Below, piece after piece: positions 6,494 to 7,083 of a DNA stretch of 7,083 nucleotides. Origin of the DNA: Pseudomonadota bacterium (GTDB lineage Bacteria > Pseudomonadota > Alphaproteobacteria > Sphingomonadales > Sphingomonadaceae); assembly GCA_030271595.1 (NCBI GenBank), contig JARXKO010000076.1, positions 1 to 7,083 on the forward strand, read 5' to 3'. The first letter of the stretch is position 1. Every line of letters starts with the position of its first letter. Below the pieces are notes generated by a model that made no database searches, had not been told where the DNA came from, and saw only the letters and a program-made list of their open reading frames with translations. A program made the translations under genes and the position numbers.

Positions 6494-7081
6494 TCAGGGG
6501 ACCAGCACCAGCCATCGCCCCTCGACCCCCCAGCGGCTCAGGCTCGACAGAAAATTCATCCCGAGGACGTTGAGATTGTCGTCGTCGGCTATTTCAAGCG
6601 CCATGTCGCGACGCTCGATCGTGCCGATGGCGAGCCGTCCAACCCGCCCCGAGGCAACCCGGATGATGCCGTTGCCGGTGCGGACATATTGATCGCGCTG
6701 CGGAGAGATCGCGATTCCGGCGCGCCGCGCGGTCGTACGGTCGATAGTGGTCATGGTCGCGCCGCTGTCGACCAGGAACTTGACCCGGTGGCCGTCGAGC
6801 ATGGCGTCGACCCAGAAATGGCCGTCGATCGCCATTGGAATGCGCGTTACGCGGCCCTGAACCACCGGATCGCCAAGCGCTTCGGCTTTCAGGCGCTGGA
6901 TAACCCAGCCAAAATCGTCGCGGAAGGTGAAGAGGACGAAGCCGGCGCCGAAAATCGCCACCCAAGCGAGCATCAGAGTCAGCAATTTGGCGATCGGTTC
7001 GCGCCGCGACATCAAGACGCCGAGCATGAGCATCGCCGCCATCAGCAGATAGACTCCGCCGAGCATCAGATCGTTGGTCAT
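6494..7081 (-). CDS. Membrane-anchored retropepsin-like aspartic protease (clan AA)
   Basis: Predicted protein of 195 residues. Two hydrophobic segments, about 7-24 and 31-51, are joined by a positively charged loop (SRREPIAK, 25-32), which predicts a hairpin with both ends outside the cytoplasm and the protease domain in the periplasm. The domain (about 75-195) has the single catalytic motif FLVDSGAT at 102-109, with D105 as the predicted nucleophile-activating aspartate, and NVLGMNFLSSLSRW at 171-184, the usual C-terminal motif of bacterial retropepsin-like proteins of the TIGR02281 type. With one DSGAT motif the active enzyme would have to be a homodimer, as in retroviral proteases. The substrate is unknown. 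The start at 7081 sits two bases from the window edge; those bases make a TGATG on the minus strand, compatible with overlap of an upstream stop codon, but an upstream extension cannot be excluded. The gene lies upstream of mazG on the same strand. Confidence 0.88.
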   Translation of the reverse strand: MTNDLMLGGVYLLMAAMLMLGVLMSRREPIAKLLTLMLAWVAIFGAGFVLFTFRDDFGWVIQRLKAEALGDPVVQGRVTRIPMAIDGHFWVDAMLDGHRVKFLVDSGATMTTIDRTTARRAGIAISPQRDQYVRTGNGIIRVASGRVGRLAIGTIERRDMALEIADDDNLNVLGMNFLSSLSRWGVEGRWLVLVP

Positions 7082-7083
7082 CA

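Overview
The window is high-GC, gene-dense chromosomal DNA. It most likely comes from an alphaproteobacterium of the Sphingomonadales. This placement rests on the protein sequences (an NtrY/NtrX pair and a MazG with a wording I associate with sphingomonads), on the dusB-ntr-hflX-mazG neighbourhood, and on strong G/C bias at third codon positions. No database search was possible, so the placement is an inference.

Layout: a plus-strand run occupies 1-5680. It holds the 3' part of dusB (tRNA dihydrouridine synthase), then ntrY (membrane sensor histidine kinase), ntrX (AAA+ response regulator) and hflX (ribosome-associated GTPase). ntrY and ntrX overlap by one base (TGATG). ntrX and hflX are almost abutting, so these three genes are probably one transcript. 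dusB is separated from ntrY by only 58 bp, but that gap carries a compact cluster of inverted repeats that may be an operator. On the minus strand, converging on hflX, are mazG (nucleoside triphosphate pyrophosphohydrolase) and, upstream of it, a membrane-anchored retropepsin-like aspartic protease. The 3' ends of hflX and mazG overlap by 22 bp. A 76 bp AT-rich gap separates the protease gene from mazG and is the likely place for a mazG promoter.

How the genes relate: NtrY senses an unknown signal through its extracytoplasmic and PAS regions and should phosphorylate NtrX at Asp53. NtrX lacks the GAFTGA loop needed to contact sigma54, so it probably works by DNA binding rather than as a classical enhancer-binding activator. 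DusB, HflX and MazG are housekeeping functions (tRNA modification, ribosome rescue or splitting, nucleotide-pool cleaning) that often sit around ntr genes in alphaproteobacteria.

Points of interest: ntrB and ntrC are absent between dusB and ntrY, and hfq is absent between ntrX and hflX, compared with the arrangement I know from many alphaproteobacteria. hflX has a better ribosome binding site for a CTG start than for its first ATG. I see no mobile element, CRISPR array, RNA gene or clearly new multi-gene system. Apart from these details, the region is ordinary core genome.
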